This document shows positions 6,983-10,125 of a stretch of DNA of 10,125 bases, piece after piece. Source of the DNA: an uncultured Microbacteriaceae bacterium (lineage in GTDB: Bacteria; Actinomycetota; Actinomycetes; Actinomycetales; Microbacteriaceae); contig CAMLMQ010000099.1 of the NCBI GenBank assembly GCA_946481135.1, positions 1 through 10,125 of the forward strand. The letters run 5' to 3'. The first letter of the stretch is position 1. Each line of letters opens with the position of its first letter. Position numbers and translations under genes: made by a program. The notes under the pieces are model-generated. The model searched no databases and was not told the DNA's origin. It worked only from the letters and a program-made list of their open reading frames with translations.

Positions 6983-7007
6983 GAGAGGGCGACGGGGTCG
7001 ACATCAT
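6975..7007 (-). other. Leader mini-ORF with strong SD ahead of the nitroreductase gene
   Basis: On the minus strand GGAGGA (complement of 7015-7020) lies 7 nt before ATG at 7007, the best SD in the window. That ATG opens an ORF of only ten codons (MMSTPSPSRD) ending in TGA at 6975-6977. The ORF overlaps the GTG start of the nitroreductase-hemerythrin gene (6982) in another frame. It may be a leader peptide giving translational coupling. Alternatively, one C fewer in the CCCC run near 6994-6997 would join the ATG in frame to the gene, making it the true start. Confidence 0.4.
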
Positions 7008-7080
7008 GATGTCGTCCTCCCTCGGATCCCACGCCTCCATGCCTGGCACGGACTGCCACCGACACGCGACGCTGACACCG

Positions 7081-7086
7081 ACACTA
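7081..7086 (-). promoter_or_regulatory. Candidate -10 box upstream of the nitroreductase-hemerythrin gene
   Basis: On the minus strand TAGTGT is preceded by TG, an extended TAnnnT form, about 75 nt upstream of the leader ATG at 7007. A new promoter here is plausible because the preceding operon ends at 7157 and a stem-loop lies between. No good -35 hexamer is visible, so confidence is low. Confidence 0.25.
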
Positions 7087-7099
7087 CACCCGTCGGCGA

Positions 7100-7138
7100 C
7101 CTCACCCGGGGTGGGAGCTGCAGCCCGGTGGGATGAGG
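7100..7138 (-). terminator. Weak stem-loop downstream of the PadR operon
   Basis: CCTCACCC (7100-7107) pairs with GGGATGAGG (7130-7138) with one bulged A, enclosing a GC-rich loop. It begins about 18 nt after the stop of the 30-residue ORF and precedes the nitroreductase promoter region. It has no T tract. It may be a modest intrinsic terminator or only incidental GC-rich pairing. Confidence 0.3.
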
Positions 7139-7156
7139 CGACCCCCCTTCGCGCCC

Positions 7157-7249
7157 CTATTTCTCGGGGATCTCGCAGACGCCGTCGACGCACGCCTCGG
7201 CATCGGGGTCGCCGAGCGGCGTGAGCACGATCTTCGGCACGTCGCTCAC
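7157..7249 (-). CDS. Small 30-residue acidic dicysteine protein (CX4C), coupled to frnE
   Basis: GTG at 7249 overlaps the frnE stop as GTGA (7246-7249), the classic translational-coupling arrangement, and the frame closes with TAG at 7157-7159. The product is 30 residues: a hydrophobic patch KIVLTPLG (6-13), an acidic stretch DPDAE (14-18), then CVDGVC (20-25) and an EIPEK tail. With seven acidic and two basic residues it is strongly acidic. It has no signal peptide or membrane segment. I do not recognise the family. The Cys pair beside a DsbA-family oxidoreductase suggests a thiol/disulfide partner, a small metal-binding protein or a peptide substrate, all of which are inference. The codons are GC-rich like its neighbours, and the overlap with frnE argues against chance. 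Confidence 0.65.
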   Translation of the reverse strand: MSDVPKIVLTPLGDPDAEACVDGVCEIPEK

Positions 7250-7917
7250 GTCGTGACCCCCGCGCGCTCGTCCGCGACCTGACGCAGCGCGTCGGCGAAC
7301 ACCGCGGCATCCTGGGCGCCCGAGATGCCGTACGTCCCGTCGAGCACGAAGAACGGCACCCCGCGGATGCCGAGCTGCCCCGCCTGCGCGACGTCGGAGC
7401 GCACGTCGGCGAGATGCTCGTCGGCGGTGAGCGATCGCACGACGTCGTCGCGGTCGAATCCGAGCTCGGCGGCGAGGTCGGCGAGCTCCTCGACCCGTCC
7501 CACGTGGCGGCCCTCCTCGAAGTAGGCCCGCATGAGCCGTTCCTTCATCTCCGCCTGCCGGCCGCGGGCCTTCGCATAGTGGAGGAGCTGGTGGCCGAGC
7601 ACGGTGTTGGTGGTCTGGAGCGCGTCGTAGTCGTAGTGGAGACCCACCGACGCGGCGATGCCCGTGACGCGCGCGAGCATCCCGTTCGCCTGCTCCTCGC
7701 CGACCCCGAGGTGGCTCGCGAGGAAGTCGACGTGACGTCCCGGGAACTCCGCCGGGGTCTGCGGCGACAACTCGAAGGAGTGGTACTCGACCTCGACGGG
7801 CACCCCCGCCTGGGCCATTCCCGCCTCGAACTTGCGCTTGCCGATGTAGCACCACGGACACGCGATGTCCGACCAGATGTCGACCTTGATCGGGGACACG
7901 TCACCGGAAGAAGTCAC
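7246..7917 (-). CDS. FrnE-like DsbA-family dithiol oxidoreductase
   Basis: A 223-residue thioredoxin-fold protein. The active site is CPWC (C20-C23) in DIWSDIACPWCYIGKRKFE, the FrnE/polyketide-biosynthesis DsbA-like signature. A helical insertion fills about residues 55-165, and the cis-proline loop is GVPFF (V187-P188). It lacks a signal peptide, so it should act in the cytoplasm on disulfides, as reported for FrnE-type proteins linked to oxidative-stress tolerance. The GTG start at 7917 lies 7 nt after the stop of the CPBP protease gene. An in-frame GTG at 7899 would remove six residues and still leave the fold intact. Neither has a clear SD. The downstream 30-residue dicysteine ORF overlaps it by 4 nt. 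It belongs to the padR operon by spacing. The physiological substrate is unknown. Confidence 0.93.
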   Translation of the reverse strand: MTSSGDVSPIKVDIWSDIACPWCYIGKRKFEAGMAQAGVPVEVEYHSFELSPQTPAEFPGRHVDFLASHLGVGEEQANGMLARVTGIAASVGLHYDYDALQTTNTVLGHQLLHYAKARGRQAEMKERLMRAYFEEGRHVGRVEELADLAAELGFDRDDVVRSLTADEHLADVRSDVAQAGQLGIRGVPFFVLDGTYGISGAQDAAVFADALRQVADERAGVTT

Positions 7918-7924
7918 ATCGGAC

Positions 7925-8962
7925 TCAACGCGCGGGCGGCCCCGGCATTCCCGGCAGCACCGGCACGCCGATGCGGCTGATGCGCTCGACCCTGTTCCGG
8001 CGCACGAAGAACTCCAGCACCAGCAGCCAGAGGCCGACGGTGACGGCCTGCGCGATCACGGCGACCGGACCCCCGGTCTCGGTCGTCATGCCGGTCTCGC
8101 CGAACATCCCCGTGCCGGTGATCGCGAAGACGCCGACGTTGTTGACGGTGTGCAGCGCGATCGCCGCCTCGAGGCCACCGGTGCGGATGGTCGCGACCGC
8201 GAAGCCGATGCCCATCACCGTCACCTGCACGATGCCCCACGCGTCGTAGGCGTGGCTGAAGCCGAAGATCAGTGCCGACGCGATGATCGTCACGGGCGCG
8301 AACCGGATCCAGGCCCCGACCGACTGCAGCAGCACGCCGCGGTAGAGGTACTCCTCGGTCGCGGCCTGCACGGGCACGAGCAGCACGACGAGGAGCATCG
8401 ACAGCAGGTACGTGCCGACGGGGGTCGTGAACTCCCCCAGCTCCTCGCCGGTCGCGAACCCGAGCGCGAGCTGCACCGTCGTCGTGACGAGCCACACGAG
8501 CGCGGCGGGCACGAACGCGATGCCGAGCCAGCGCCAGCGCAGCCGGAAGACGACCGAGTGCAGGATGTTGACCCGCGGCCCGGCGGGACGGATGCCGGCG
8601 ATGCGGAGCGCGAGCGGCACGAGCGGCAGCACGAGGATGATCGACCCGAGCCCGAAGAGCAGGGTCCACGGCCGCGCCATGTCGGGCAGCAGCAGCTCGG
8701 TCAGTTCCTGCTGGGCGTTCGGACTGAGGAAGTCGATCGCGTTCGTCGCGAACAGCACGATGAACACGGGCACGGCGACGAGGATGCTGACGAGCAGGAA
8801 GAACAGCGCCGTGAGCAGCACCGCGACGAGCGGCCGCCACCAGCGGTAGGTGGGCTGCGCGCGGAAGAGCCGGTGGTAGGGCAGCTGCGCGATCCGCAGC
8901 TCGGGCTCCGGCGCAGGCGGCGGGGTCGGGACGGCGGGCGGCGGGAGCGGGGTGTCGGTCAT
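7925..8962 (-). CDS. CPBP (CAAX-type) intramembrane protease
   Basis: A 345-residue polytopic membrane protein of the CPBP/Abi family of glutamate intramembrane proteases related to Rce1. The three catalytic motifs are intact: EExxxR (E203-E204...R208), FGFSH (F233...H237) and HxxxN (H271...N275). The cytosolic N-terminus is proline-rich (residues 6-20, with PPPAVPTPPP), and the first of roughly eight membrane segments starts near residue 44. Members take part in prenyl-protein or peptide processing, bacteriocin self-immunity and stress signalling, and the substrate here is unknown. ATG at 8962 overlaps the padR stop as ATGA (8959-8962), so translation is coupled to the regulator. The longer open frame up to 9376 only shadows padR and is rejected. 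frnE starts 7 nt after its stop. Confidence 0.92.
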   Translation of the reverse strand: MTDTPLPPPAVPTPPPAPEPELRIAQLPYHRLFRAQPTYRWWRPLVAVLLTALFFLLVSILVAVPVFIVLFATNAIDFLSPNAQQELTELLLPDMARPWTLLFGLGSIILVLPLVPLALRIAGIRPAGPRVNILHSVVFRLRWRWLGIAFVPAALVWLVTTTVQLALGFATGEELGEFTTPVGTYLLSMLLVVLLVPVQAATEEYLYRGVLLQSVGAWIRFAPVTIIASALIFGFSHAYDAWGIVQVTVMGIGFAVATIRTGGLEAAIALHTVNNVGVFAITGTGMFGETGMTTETGGPVAVIAQAVTVGLWLLVLEFFVRRNRVERISRIGVPVLPGMPGPPAR

Positions 8963-9552
8963 GCGCGGTCCTCGGTCTCCAGGTCGTCGATCAGCTGCAG
9001 TCCGTTCCGAGCCCACGCGATCTCCTGCTCGGCACGCTGCACGAGACCCTCGTAGGCGTAGCGCTTGAACGCCGCCACCCGGTGACGCTCCGCCTCCGGC
9101 GTGACGGCGAGACGGCGGTTGAGCATCGGGCTCGTGGCGGTGTCGATCTGGTGGATCTGCTCCTGCCACTGTGCGAGTTCGGCCGCGTAGTGCTCGATGT
9201 GGGCGCGCAGCTGGGCGCGGGCGGCATCCGGGGTGGCCCACTCGAAGTACGCCGACTTGAGGTGCATCGCGTCGCGGAAGCGCGCGTAGGGCAGCGTCTG
9301 GTTCATCCAGTCGCGCAGCGCCTGCCGGCCGGCGTCGGTGATGTGGTACTCGCGCTTCGTGCCGCGGGTGCCCCACGGCACCTCCTCGGCCGCGACCACC
9401 CCGTCGGCCTCCATCTTGCGCAGCTCGGGGTAGATCTGCGAGTCGGGGGCGTACCAGACGTGACCGACCGACGAGTCGAAGCGCTTGTGCAGGTCGTAGC
9501 CGGTCATGGCGTCGACGCTCAGCAGCGCGAGCAACGCGAATCTCAGTGACAT
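8959..9552 (-). CDS. PadR-family transcriptional regulator
   Basis: A 197-residue DNA-binding repressor. The N-terminal winged helix (about residues 1-80) begins with the typical MSLRFALLALL and MTGYDLHKRF, with recognition helix SQIYPELRKMEADG (38-51) and wing GTRGTKREYHIT (61-72). The C-terminal part (about 92-180) is the helical PadR/AphA-like dimerisation and ligand domain, with long amphipathic helices. The ATG at 9552 sets the canonical PadR N-terminus. It has no good SD, and a GAGG 13 nt upstream is too far. It leads the operon with the CPBP protease (ATGA overlap), frnE and the small dicysteine ORF, and probably regulates them and itself. A perfect 16-bp inverted repeat starts 17 nt upstream of the ATG. 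The inducer is unknown. An aromatic O-demethylase-like gene lies just upstream, and phenolic ligands are known in this family, but that link is speculative. Confidence 0.93.
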   Translation of the reverse strand: MSLRFALLALLSVDAMTGYDLHKRFDSSVGHVWYAPDSQIYPELRKMEADGVVAAEEVPWGTRGTKREYHITDAGRQALRDWMNQTLPYARFRDAMHLKSAYFEWATPDAARAQLRAHIEHYAAELAQWQEQIHQIDTATSPMLNRRLAVTPEAERHRVAAFKRYAYEGLVQRAEQEIAWARNGLQLIDDLETEDRA

Positions 9553-9569
9553 GGCGGCGGAAAGACCTC

Positions 9570-9608
9570 GGGTCGGATGCGAGGAACGGTCATCCTCGCA
9601 TCCGACCC
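9570..9608 (-). terminator. Perfect 16-bp stem-loop between the O-demethylase gene and padR
   Basis: GGGTCGGATGCGAGGA (9570-9585) is perfectly inverted at 9593-9608, with a 7-nt loop (9586-9592). It lies 17 nt after the stop of the LigM-like gene and 17 nt before the padR ATG, both on the minus strand. The simplest reading is a terminator for the upstream gene. No T run follows directly; CTTT comes about 6 nt later. Because it almost touches the padR start it could also be a PadR operator or attenuator. A TAGGGT box (complement of 9605-9610) overlaps its upstream arm. Confidence 0.65.
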
Positions 9609-9625
9609 TAGATGAGGTGCGGCGA

Positions 9626-10125
<500 letters not shown>

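Noticed and set aside
8963..9376. N-terminal extension of the CPBP protease
   Set aside because: It is an out-of-frame shadow of padR. ATG 8962 with an ATGA overlap is the natural start.

Overview
This is high-GC DNA (by eye around 70% G+C) from an actinobacterium, most likely of the Microbacteriaceae. The signs are frequent GTG starts, starts with no Shine-Dalgarno (SD) sequence that look leaderless, a long-form actinobacterial-type DeoC, a deazaflavin-dependent nitroreductase (DDN) domain typical of F420-using actinobacteria, and tight operons with 4- to 8-nt stop/start overlaps. The genus cannot be told from the sequence alone. I see no rRNA, tRNA, CRISPR array, insertion sequence or phage gene. 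Coding density is high, and the largest gaps are only about 130-150 nt.

Layout. (1) 1-728, minus: 5' part of deoC (deoxyribose-phosphate aldolase), running off the left edge. (2) 752-1663, plus: a ROK-family sugar kinase, diverging from deoC across only 23 bp. (3) 1669-1731: a perfect 18-bp inverted repeat between convergent genes. (4) 5399 to 1738, minus: an operon dusB (tRNA-dihydrouridine synthase) > dgt-like dNTP triphosphohydrolase (8-nt overlap) > CynX/NimT-type MFS transporter (13-nt gap). (5) 5445-5507: a long imperfect palindrome between divergent starts. (6) 5534-6004, plus: YbaK/EbsC-type aminoacyl-tRNA deacylase. (7) About 5988-6982, minus: a DDN-type nitroreductase domain fused to a hemerythrin HHE domain. 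Its frame seems broken at a run of seven G, and its start sits under a short leader ORF with a strong SD. (8) 9552 to 7157, minus: a tightly packed four-gene operon, padR regulator > CPBP (CAAX-type) membrane protease > FrnE-like DsbA-family oxidoreductase > a 30-residue protein with a CX4C cysteine pair. (9) 9626-10125, minus: C-terminal part of a LigM/DesA-like, tetrahydrofolate-dependent O-demethylase of the GcvT fold, running off the right edge and separated from padR by a perfect 16-bp stem-loop.

How the genes fit together. The left half is mostly housekeeping: nucleotide and deoxynucleotide turnover (deoC, dgt), tRNA modification and proofreading (dusB, ybaK), and a sugar kinase. The right half looks accessory and redox- or stress-related. 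The most interesting unit is the PadR-CPBP-FrnE-micropeptide operon, in which a dithiol oxidoreductase is translationally coupled to a tiny acidic dicysteine protein. I know of no described system with this composition, but its function is inference.
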